This document shows positions 24,474-36,200 of a stretch of 64,000 bases of DNA, in pieces. Below the pieces are notes generated by a model. It saw only the letters and a program-made list of their open reading frames with translations, did no database searches and was not told the DNA's origin. The DNA is from Styela clava (lineage: Eukaryota; Chordata; Ascidiacea; Stolidobranchia; Styelidae): the NCBI RefSeq assembly GCF_964204865.1, contig NC_135263.1, positions 19,823,426 through 19,887,425 on the forward strand. Direction: 5' to 3'. Numbering within the stretch: the stretch's first letter is position 1; each line of letters starts with the position of its first letter. A program made the position numbers and the translations under genes.

Positions 24474-27400
24474 ATGGCTTCGTTTGACAATATATCAGAA
24501 TATCAATTCAACGGCACATGCGTTCCTTTGCACAGAAATGAATATATTGCCTTCTTTCTCGTGGCTGGCTTGGAGGTAACGTTTAATTTAAATGGATTAT
24601 ATTCAATTAATTTGTATTTTTCTAAAGAATTTTATATGAATTGACAAAGATGCATTTGCTGAAAAATGAGAAAAGAATTGCTATGTCAGGGTACCCTTAT
24701 GGCTGAATTCTCTGCAAACAAGCATGCAGACTAGTCTTATCTTAGATTACGAAAACTTAAAGTTTCGTGGACTGATAATATTTTAGTGTCATATGCTCTT
24801 TATTATTACGATAACTTTTATGCAAGTAAACACACATTCAACTTGCATGTCGTTTCGAGCTTTCCCGGTTAGGGCAATGCGAGAGATCAGGTTTGTGACA
24901 GTTTAAAATTACAAAGCAAGAATTATATTCAAAACATTTTTGAACACCAGTTCTGTAAAAAACTAGATTAAGCGCCTTTAAAAATGAAAAATGTCTTTTT
25001 TGTCCTTCGAGCCTAATCAAGACCACTGAATAATAATTGCCTGAAATTTGATGGATTCTGATCGGTTACGTGCATGCATTTTGGATTTGTTGATGTCTTT
25101 GACCCATCACACGAGTCAATGATAAAAGAGAAAGAATTACACGCATTCATTGATTTTCATAGATATCTAAATTGTGCTAAGTAAAATTGTTAAAAATACT
25201 GCAATTCAAATAAGTTAGCTTGTTATAGAATTAAAAAGTTATAATTTGAATATGAATGAAGTGAATTTGTTGATGTGTATGCCGTTCAAGTTCCACTTTT
25301 TGTGATGTTGAAAGGCAACTCCAACCACACTTTCGAATACTTCCTGTTGACGACTTGAAGTAAATTCAATGTATAATTATAATCAAGTCAATACGTGACT
25401 TTTTATTCGCCGCACTGCCTAAGGGAAGGAACTTCATCGGCCTAACTTAAATTGTAGATTAATAGAATTTGACTGAATCTTCTATAGTGACTACATTGAT
25501 TAAATAATGGGAAATGAGTAGTATATAACAAAGTGGTGGTGATGCGCTTGCGTTTTAATATGAGTTCCATCCGGTTTCGTACTTGATTCTATCGAGTGTG
25601 TTTTTAAATATTATATCCTGAAAGGGTGAACATTCAACGTACAACACCCAGGGTTACAGTACAAAACGAAACTCCATTATAATTGTTGATATTTTGATAA
25701 TATGGAAATTTAGTCTGGTAGTTGTGCATTCTCAAAATTACGTTTGTTAGTCGTTCAGAATAAATCAAAATAATCTAAATTTAATCAATCGTGATTTGGT
25801 GCAACATTTGAAAACAATGTCTCGACTCTAAGGTGGTCTCGATATATATCCAAATATATACGGAAATTCTTGAAAAGTAATTTGAATAATAATTCAACAT
25901 TGTACTATGTATATAGGTAATGTAAAGTTGAAACGTAATCAATGAGCGTCGCCATAAGCGGCTTAATGCGTAATGAATATTTTCCAAATGTTTCATTGGA
26001 AGGCGTACTTGAGTCATTGTGGCATCGTCATCGATAATGCACGATAACCGAAAGAACATATTTTTGTTTGGTGCATGATTTTTCTTTGATCCTCGTATGT
26101 CATAAATAAATAATTATCAGGCTCCGATCTAGATGTTTTGTTTGCCAATTTCCATGTCCTTTTTCAAAATGGATATACCTTATTATTTAAATGACTCACT
26201 ATGCTGCGCTTTTCAGTCTGTACTTTGGCAAATTAAATTATACTATGAGCAACGTAACTTAATCCCGTTAGTACTGATTCTTTTGAGTTCATCTTATACA
26301 CGTAACAATTAAAATGAAAAATCTAGGACAGATTAAGCCCAGGAATAAAACACGATAGAGATATTATCATCTCCACGATATTGTCACGATTTGTAATGCA
26401 ATCATTACAATTCGGAAAAGCCTGATAATATGAAAAGGCTCAGTGATTCATTTTGTTACCATCTAATCAATAACAAAAATCTTTGAAAAATAGCACACAT
26501 AAACACGAAACAAGTAGGAAAAGAAAAGGAAAAGAACACACAATATTCCCTGCGAAATTAGTTGAAACTGTCTAAATCTATAGAAGTAGTTACCCTGTAA
26601 TAATGCTTAATGAGCAAAATGGTATATGTTCGATATATTCCTGTGACAGTACAAGATTGATATTTATATCAAATGGGAAACTGGTCGTAGTTATATCAGT
26701 TTTGTGATACTAGAAAAATATATAATTCAGGTTATATTGAACTTGATAATCATCATCGCTGCGATAAGAGGTCGTAGGATATTACGTCACAATTACGTAT
26801 ATGCGTACGTCACCAGCACATTATCTTCAAACATTGCTTTCGGCCTCTCAACTGGATTATCTACTATCATGAACTATACCGCTAAGGAAGAAAAAAGGTG
26901 ACCATAATTTAATAGAACATTGTTATGCTATATTTGGATTTTCGTTTTTCAAATTCTTCTCGAAATGGAATGTTTCGAATGAATTTGCAGCATTGCACTG
27001 CTTTCATAAATATACCGGAAATTCTTGAAAAAACTCACTGAAGAGAACAAAAATCGATCCAATCCGTGGGTTTGAAGCGAATTGCTGAACAAACGCCTAG
27101 TTAATTCTATTGTTGTGTCTTGTCTCAACTCTCATGCAGGCAATACCAAATCATGTCTAACTTTTCAAGATCGTTTCTCATCGTTGATAATTTATATCAA
27201 ATTTTAGAATAGATTTCAATCTTTCCGGAGATATTGCCTTGCTGAAGTGGTGGGCATTCAGAAAATCATTTATAATGGCAGTTTATCTGATAATGAGTGG
27301 AAATATAGCTTCGCTAATCTATGGACTTCGAGAAAGTAGTTACTTCATTGGCAAGTTTTCCAGCACTTCCACCTTGAGTGACACATCTTCTAAAGCAAGT

Positions 27401-28821
27401 AGTTTTTGTAAATTTTACGACATTCATGTTCTTTTAATTATTGCATGACTTTGTATGTGATAATAGATTAAAATACGACACAAAATACGTATAACACTAC
27501 TTCTTCATTTTCGATTGCGTAACCAGACATTTTTATTTTTAGATCAGAATTTCAGTATGAATGTTTATTACTTTCCTTCTAACAGTTTATTACTTTCCTT
27601 CTAACAGCGTGAATCAATTAGGACAAGAAAACACAAAGCAGCTTTCATAATTTTGTCTGTGTGGTCGATTCCGTGTTTATTTTCAATGGTGGCTCCTTTT
27701 TTTGATGAATGTATTAGAAATTGCTTTTGTCACCCGGGGGCGTACTTGAAAAATGTTTGCAATACAGGTGAATGTTCTTTTGTTGTCGCTTAAGTAGAAG
27801 GTATATCTTTGTGCCTATAATGAGGAAAATTAATAAAATAACTCTATTTCATGACACTATAGTTCATAATAATGATGAATTAAATCTCAATAAATCTGAT
27901 ATAACACGTACCTTCAATACTTTGTTAAAGCTACACTACTATACAAACACCTTCATTCAATTTATAACATTTACAGTGGAAAATAAACATTGCTCAACAG
28001 TATGGGTGCCAATTTCAAAATCATATCTAATTTGCCTGGTGATCATCTGGATGTTGCTGATAGGTGTCATAATATATCTTTTATGCAAAACAATATCAAT
28101 GTTTCTCAAGGCAGTGGCACCAACAAGCAGAACCATTACAGACATTTCAACAAATGACGGTAAGGATGACTATATCAAAGACTAAGAATTCACATATAAT
28201 TTAATCAATACTTCCGCCTATCCAGTTTATCCTACCCAGTTTAATCGGGTACAGTTAAATGTCCATGGTACACGGGCGTTGATGACGGAGGATGTCTAAC
28301 TGAGAGCGTTAACGTGAGTCAACCTAATAAGATGAGACAACGTACAAATCTCTTTATAATTCATGTATATTTTAATGATACTATATTAATAGTTAATGCA
28401 GAATGAATTTTGCATTGTAGGATCGGACAATCCACAAAAGAGTTGTGTGGAGCTATGTATAACTGGGAAGTGGCCTCGTATGAACCACAGTATGAAACTT
28501 CTTTTGTGCTTGAGTGCGTCTTATATTTTATTTACACTCCCTGCTATGGTAGTGATTGTAATAGACATTGCGGATGCTACGGCTTTATTAAATTTTCTGA
28601 GTGCCTCTGTGATGTTGATGTTGGCGCTTGCATATACTTTTGTATCGCCCGTGCTTTTGGTAAATTATATGCCTGGACTACGACGTGCTGTAGCTGACTT
28701 GTTTTCGCGTATTTGTCAATCGACCCAGGTCACAAAAAAGCGCGAAGAATCAACGAAGACGAATACTATGCAAGAAGAATCACCAACAATTACAGTAATA
28801 GCAACACAGGAAATAATGTAA
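24474..28821 (+). CDS. Atypical seven-transmembrane receptor 3 (rhodopsin-like GPCR, 6 exons)
   Basis: Third, more diverged paralogue, on the opposite strand. Exons: 24474-24575, 26731-26897, 27208-27394, 27608-27767, 27977-28159, 28421-28821. They join in frame to 399 aa. Introns 1-5 have phases 0, 2, 0, 1, 1, the same as receptors 1 and 2. Exons 4 (160 nt) and 5 (183 nt) equal those of receptor 1. The N terminus has glycosylation site NGT and TM1 begins FFLVAGLE and continues as VILNLIIIIAAIR. TM3 is followed by IYGLRESSYF where receptors 1 and 2 have IYGVSDNTY. Extracellular loop 2 has CIRNCFCHP. TM6 and TM7 are in one exon, with TLP and SPVLLVNYMPGLRR. The model needs a GC-AG intron after exon 3 (donor GCAAGT at 27395), because every nearby GT donor breaks the frame. 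If that donor is not used, the gene may be a pseudogene. The first exon is 2.2 kb upstream and less certain. Confidence 0.75.
27563..27606 (+). repeat. 22-bp direct duplication at a splice acceptor
   Basis: A 22-bp unit made of GTTTATTACTTTC and CTTCTAACA occurs twice in tandem, so the polypyrimidine tract and CAG acceptor of receptor-3 intron 3 are doubled. The second CAG (27605-27607) is the one that keeps the reading frame with the proposed GC donor. Confidence 0.85.
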
Positions 28822-30223
28822 CAACAATTTAAGATAAGGAATATCTGCAACGTTTATGCCATAAACTTCGAAATACTCGATTGAGTTCGATCAAAACATG
28901 ACTCTATATCTAAACAAGCTAATGTCTAATCAAGCTTAGGTGAACTCTTGACGCAGACAAACTCATAAATATGTGTTTGAGGGGCACCAGAGCATAGGTT
29001 CCAAGAACCAAAGACTTTGAGTATATATTAATATGTTTGATGGAAGTGTTCTTCATCATAAATCACATATATACCATTGGTTTGAGTAGAGAGATATCAA
29101 GGCATTAGTTTTCTAATATATATATAGTAAATAGTTTGTTTGAACATACACTAATAACAGCTGGGAAAATTTGGATAAATTAACATCAATGTCTTGACAA
29201 GTTAAATTAAGTACAATTAACGAGGTTGGGGTTACAATATGACTCAATGAGAACTCCATATATATATTGCATTTATCTACCAAAAACCTAAATATGGATG
29301 ATATTCATGAGACCTGAAAACCAAACTTTGTCGACAATAACTTCAAAATTATTTACCAAAAGACAAATTTATATGTGCACATTATTTTTCGCATAATCTA
29401 GTTTTGCCAAACTCGCATTATAAAATTGAGGTTTTCCTTTAGCGAGATTTTCTTTATGTATGCAGATCCCTGCTAGACATATATATTGAAAGTTTTGAAT
29501 TGGTGTCAATTTACCGCATGTGTTTGTCATTTTTTCAAGTTCATCCTCATGGTTTTAATTTATCGACCCTTTGTTTGAATTCGCGTTGAAACACCTGAAT
29601 GACCTGCAGATCAATGCGACCGGCTTTGCTAAACCACCCGGGCTATTAAAAGGAAGTGACGTGTAATTCATGATTAAATTAAGTGATTTTTATTTAAAAA
29701 AACAACAACACTGGTTTCGTTGCTTCAATATAAGTATGACAATATAGTTGCAATAGATGCTAAACACAATTCATGAGAACTAGTTCTAGATCGTGACATT
29801 TAGTAAGAGCAGCGTATCGTATATGGAAAGGGAATCCGAAAATATTCTTGACCATTTTCAATTTCGGTATCTTACTTTATGGCCCGTGTTTATTGTTAAT
29901 TAAACTGATAAAGGATTTCAGGAACTTAAGACATGGGTGGAATAGCATGTATACCGTTAGATAGCAATAAGAAATCGAAAATTCTTACAAGCCCATATCT
30001 ATATAATAGATTTTAGGGTCGGAGCATTTTCTCGATTATTTTTAAAACTGGTATTTCGGTCCTAGTCTAAATTTTTCTAGATCATCAATGAACTGTCTTT
30101 AATTAGAAGTGGATTTCTTATGAATTTCTTATAGTCATAGAAACCTACATTTCGAAACAAAGGTGACATAATTACATGCTTTGATATTAGTGAATAAAAA
30201 CATAAAATTCTTTACATTTATCG
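28822..30223. other. Convergent spacer between receptor 3 and XPNPEP2
   Basis: No gene recognised. The two neighbouring genes are transcribed toward each other here, so the stretch should hold both 3' untranslated regions. On the minus strand an AATAAA lies at about 29889-29894 and could serve XPNPEP2. Confidence 0.4.
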
Positions 30224-33200
30224 TTAAAACTGACGTATTGTGGACAGATACAATGAGAATATGAATACGATGAACACTGGTGTCGCTTTAGACGAGCCAT
30301 TTCGAATCACAGGAGTTGTTACATCAGCTAACCATTGATAAAGTTCTTCTTTTCTTTGTGCATTTGCTTCCTTCCCAACTTCCTCTAAAACTCGAGCATG
30401 ATAGTCGTTCAGATAGTTAAGCTGTGTTTGTGTGATTATAGAGATAAATTGTTTTAGAATCTGGTCATTCTTTATTATTATTATCTTATTATATATTATC
30501 TATACTACCTTTGTACGCTAAGACTGATTTTGCGGAATATACACCTTAAACCGACACCCTAATCATCACAGTGATCGTTCCTATTAATACGATTTTGAAT
30601 GTATACAAAGACAAATTCTACATACGTAATTCGATCGTCAAAATCTCTCTTGAAAAATAGGCCAATCGTATTCAGTATTTATACTCAATACTTATATATG
30701 GAAATAAAACAGCTCTTTCTACAGCTACCTGAGTGAATGCTTAAAATGTTTACGTAGTTTTTTCAGATCAATAATACCTGTTTATTACTCAGTAGATCGA
30801 TGTCGATAAGCTTCTTCTGGAATGGAACGAGGGTAACTGGAGTCATTTTGAGATAATCGTATTCTCCAAAGTTGTACTGGAAAAAATGTAATTTCCTTTA
30901 AACAATAGATAAGATGAGTTTGTCACATTTGAACAACTGTTACCATATTACACTAGTACGCAGGTTTACTACTGCGGTTCAAAAATACAAGCATGGACCG
31001 ACATAGGGATGACTTCACCTTGGTGTTTGCTTTTTCCACGGTAACGATATTTTCAAGCCGAATTCCGAATTTTCCTTCCTCGTAATAACCTGGTTCTGCA
31101 CAAAAATTCAAGTAATTAAGTCAAACGAGATCTTTCTTTAAACTGCTTGAAAGAGACCTATGCTTGAGATTTCTGCTTAAAACGAAATTCAGGCTTGTTA
31201 AATCGCGTCTCGTTTATCAACCATAGCAGGAACAAAGTTTTCCTGTGACGGTCAAGAATAAATTAAAAGTAGATCAAGAGAAGTACATTCTTGTACATTT
31301 GATTCATAACTTTCGTTATAAAGAATTGATTTTGCATGACTATTAATAGATTATATAGGTATAGGGTTTCGGTCATTATTATGTCAATTGATGCCAGGCA
31401 ACCCTGATGCGTGAGATAGCCTGAGGCACAATCGTTTTGATGGAAAGGCGTGAATTCGATTATTTTGTGTTGGGTGACAATGTAGTGATAGTTGGACTAA
31501 CAATAGCAAGCAGCAGAACATTTTCTTAGTTTTCAACAGTTTTGTTTTTGCGTTGTTGTACCAAGCCGACGAAACGAGTATGAAACAGTGAGAGGTATTT
31601 GTATTCATGAAATGCAGAAGTTTAGCGATGGAGCTTAAATTTTTCGCTTCAATTAATTGTCAATAATAATACGTTGCCCTAATATTATTTAATAGCCATC
31701 AGATTGAAAATTTTTATAGCTACAAAGATCCGTTATTTTGATATATGAAAATGCTACAAAAAGCAACAAACCATGACGTATAAAAAGTTACCAATGGCCC
31801 ATACTCAACGAGGTCAAATTCAAGATAATATTAATTAGAATTCCATTGCTTTCATTAAGATGCAGACGAATAGCAAGGTAGCCAATCTTAAATTGGTATT
31901 TATCTGTACACTGGTGATCATAGGAACTATTTTTTTTGGTTTATTAGAAAAATCCTCTAAGGCATTGTACCAAGGTGATACCAACGTACTTCGTCAACAG
32001 AATTACCAGCATGCCGAAAAACATGAGTTAAAGAGAGTCGATTTCATACCAAGGAATTTGAAGTTGATTCACTTAGTTCAGATATGTCACAACGACAAGT
32101 CAGTGCGGAGACTAATGACGTTCATTAAATCATTGCTTTTCTATCGCAGCAGTGAAATTTTTCTTCATATCCTGACTAATGCAAAAACTGACGTAACATT
32201 GAAGGAACTTTTTCGAACGTGGAATCTTTCATATTTTCACGTAAAAACGTACGTCCGAAAGGACGAAGAACCCGAAATGAGTTGGGTGTCTTATCTGCAC
32301 GAGGCAGGACCGTACGCACTCAAAAAGTTAATTTTAGAAAAGATACTTCCTCCGTATATACAAAAGGTGATATTTTATGACGCTGACATTGTCATGCTTT
32401 CTGATATTCTAGAGTTGTGGCAAGTTTTTGACAAATGGAATTCGTCGCAAGTGCTCGGTTTAGCACCCGAGACACAATCTTGGTACGGTGAACACGACAA
32501 GGATAAGAAAATCTGGCCGTCAATCGATAGTGGTTATAACACAGGCCTGATCTTGTACAATCTGGAAAAGTTACGTTCTCCGACATGGCCCAAAATATGG
32601 AAGAAGTTAGCAAAAGAGGAACTTAAGATCAGAGGTTATGCAACATTACCAGAGCAAGACATTTTAAACGCCTGCTTCACAAAATATCCAGACATTTTCT
32701 ACAAAATATCCTATGTTTGGAATGTTCAATTTGGTTTTCGTGTTAATAAAAGCACCTGTCCCAATGACCATGAGTATAAAGCATTGCATACCACTGTAGA
32801 AAAAATACTTGATACCCGAAAAGGAGTTGTTCCAACGCTTCGTTTATACCAAGATGTTGTAGAATATTTCACGAGCTTAAATGGTGACCGTTTTCAGAGT
32901 GGTTCACACCGTCGTATACACCGTATCTTTCCATATTTTTTGGAATTCAAACAAACAAAGCCATTTGATCCAAATGACATTACGTTAGTTTTATGTATAA
33001 ATATTGAGCAATCAAACCAGATTCGGCAAGTCGCTGACAACTGGACAGGTCCAATTAGCGTGACCATTTTCGGGGATGACAAAGATGCATCAAAAGTAGA
33101 TTTATTGCCAACAAATGGAGAAATAACTTATCATTTTGTTTATCGACAAAAATGGGAAAAGACAACACCAGAACGACTTTTGAGGACAGTAGCTATCAGG

Positions 33201-36200
33201 TACGTTACCACCAACTACTTTATGCTCGGAGATATAAAGTTTAGAGTAAAGAATAATACATATGATTCATTGAAAAGGATGATAAATACAGACAACATTC
33301 ATTCTGTCGCAATACCTTCCTTTGAATCGACATGTGTTCTAATGAAATATATAAACACGAGAGGAAATCTAGTCGATGAGATGCTCAGCGGAACAGTGAA
33401 TAGAGTTGAAGGAGTTGATGAAAATTTATACAATGAATGGCATTTGCGAACTTCGCCGTTTGTTGTCAAATGGAAATCAAAATTCATAAAATATATTGTT
33501 ATGAAAACTTTATCTCACCCAGCATTTAATGAAAAGTTCTCGAAGTCGTACTTCGAAGATGTGGCATACGCAGATGACTATCTTGAAAATAAAGAAGTGC
33601 TCGTGATGTCATGCTGCTTTGCGTACAAAGTACCGTATGCTGATGACACAATGCAGAACTCAAATTACAAAATACAATGCTAACGACAACCAGTATGAAT
33701 ATTAATGTCGTTCTAGCTTAAGCTGATAACACATTGTTGAAGCTCAATTTACAAAATATAATGATGACGACCTGCATAAATATTAATGTCATCCAGTTCA
33801 AACAATTCTTCTACGAATGGAACTAACGAGTTCAAGTGAAAATAAATGTTCACACTGTGGAATATATGCTGCTCTTAATATAGTGGTTGTATATATTAAA
33901 GCTAATTCAATTGAAAATGCAATTTCAGCCAATCTATTCTAAAGGCGTGCTCTGTGTTTACGACTGAGTATTGGCTTAAGTTTATTTTACCATTGCTTGT
34001 GAACATTCCTGGTTGCAAAGGGTAACCTTCAGCTTGTGCTCTTCCTATTCCCGGCGGATCTTGTAATAGAATAAAAAAGTATCAAGCTTACGTATGACCA
34101 TTCTCATGTTAGTTTAGATATTCTTAGAATTTGACAAAGAAAAAAAAATTAAAAACACTACTTCTGAACTTATAAGTTTTGTTCGAGCATTTGTAAACGC
34201 TGGAACACGTTAGTTCAGCATTCGTTTGTAGGAATGGTTTCAGCATTTGGACAAATTGATTTAAAACCAACTTACACGTTACAATAGACGTTATTTAGAC
34301 TTGACCTCGATTGCAAAATTGTACTTACATTCATGAATGCTGAGATAATGTCCAATGCCATGTCCAGTACTGTGACGAAAATCAAGTCCGACATCGTATA
34401 AATGCTGTCTTGCCAATATATCAATATCGTTTCCATCTAGTGTGGATGGGAATATCGCCGTTTCAATATTTATCATGCCCATGAGAACCCTTGTGTATGC
34501 TTCCTGTGGATTAAAAAAATGAGAATTCTTATATAAAATTAAGAAATAGGTTCGGAAAATTCTGTTGATCAAAGAGGTATTACTGACAATTTCAAATGCA
34601 GTTGGCGTCCCGAAATGTAATGTTCTCGTTACGTCAGTAGTTCCTTCATAATATTGTCCCCCGGAATCAACGAGATATATTTCATTTACTGTGAGATTGC
34701 GGTTTGTTTTTGGCGATGTTCTAAAATAGATCATATCATATGTTTCAGACTGAACAACAGTTCCTCACCCTGTTTTATATATAATTCGTGAAATATATAT
34801 ATGTAAGTAAAACGTATCCATCATACTACACAAATAGCGGTAGAGATATTCATTACCATTCATTGGCGTTTATGAGATTAATCCATCGTAGAAAAGCATC
34901 GTTTATTCACCTGTTAAAAGTACCGTAATGCAATTGAACAGTATAAATTTCCATGTTTGTTTTTGTTTTATTTTGCGTTGTAATTTATGCATGCTACATA
35001 TTTGGGGTTCTTATATTATAACGCTTACTATGAAAATGAAACGGTGTTGAGATATGACTCAACATTCATTATAATAAATACTCACCCATAATGTATAACA
35101 GCCGCGTTCGGACCTACAGCTGATATAGAACCGAAACTGAGACCTTTGCTTTTGGGTTGAGCAAGTCTCAGTGACTTTAATTTCTCCGCTCCTGATATTT
35201 CGTCAACTATGCCAGATGGCACATTTTGCTCAAGCCAATATAAATACTCACATAGGGCAACTGCATCATAAATCTGAAATAATAAATTATTGGCCAAATT
35301 ATTCTCCAAGTTACTAAATTTGAAGCCATTGAAAGTGCTCCTCTACATTTACCTCGCTAGCAATAGGTCCCCCAATTCACAAAATCATGTCGAATTTATA
35401 GCGCACAAACCCGAGCTAACCCACTGAATCCAACCACTGGTCACAAGTCATGTTCAAACATCAAATCAATGGCGTTCCAGCAAGATGTGGTTTAGCCACA
35501 CCTTATGCCAGTAGATTTCGATCTTTCTAGGCTTGAAGTTCTTTCTGTAAATTTACAATATTTCATCGAACCCTTACAATTCCTAATCTTGTTACCCGAA
35601 TACTTCTAAATATTTTAAAGTAATTGGAATATGTTTTCATTTTAATATATAGGCTAGTTTCAATATCGTGTCAATGTCACAATTCCCACTCATTTTGACT
35701 ATCAATTATGAACCGAACGTGAAATATTAATTATTTTACACGTTAGAGTTATTACGCAATCGGCAATGTCACGCGTTTAAGTAAATGCGAAAGCGTGAAT
35801 AACCTTGCATCCATAAAACTTACAGCCGATATATAGATAACAAATAAAAATACCTTGAACTGATATTATTTTGAAATAAACATATACTAACGTGAGCTTG
35901 CTTCATTCCTTGTACTTCAACATCATTTTTAACGGCCTTTGGAACTTTAACAGGAGATTCATTTTGAATTTGTCGTTCCTTATGTAAAGAAAGTGCAATA
36001 TTAGAAATGTATGACCATTGTTCGAATTGATGTCCAATGCTCGTTCAAATTAATCGTAAATGATATCTTTTACTTATTTACTTACCAATGGTATTGCGCT
36101 GTACATTCCGTATGTTGTGCTCTCGGAACTCATCCACACTTTACTAGAACTGGAAAGATTCAAAAGATCGTTTCTTACAAACTCGAGCTCTTTAGTTTCT

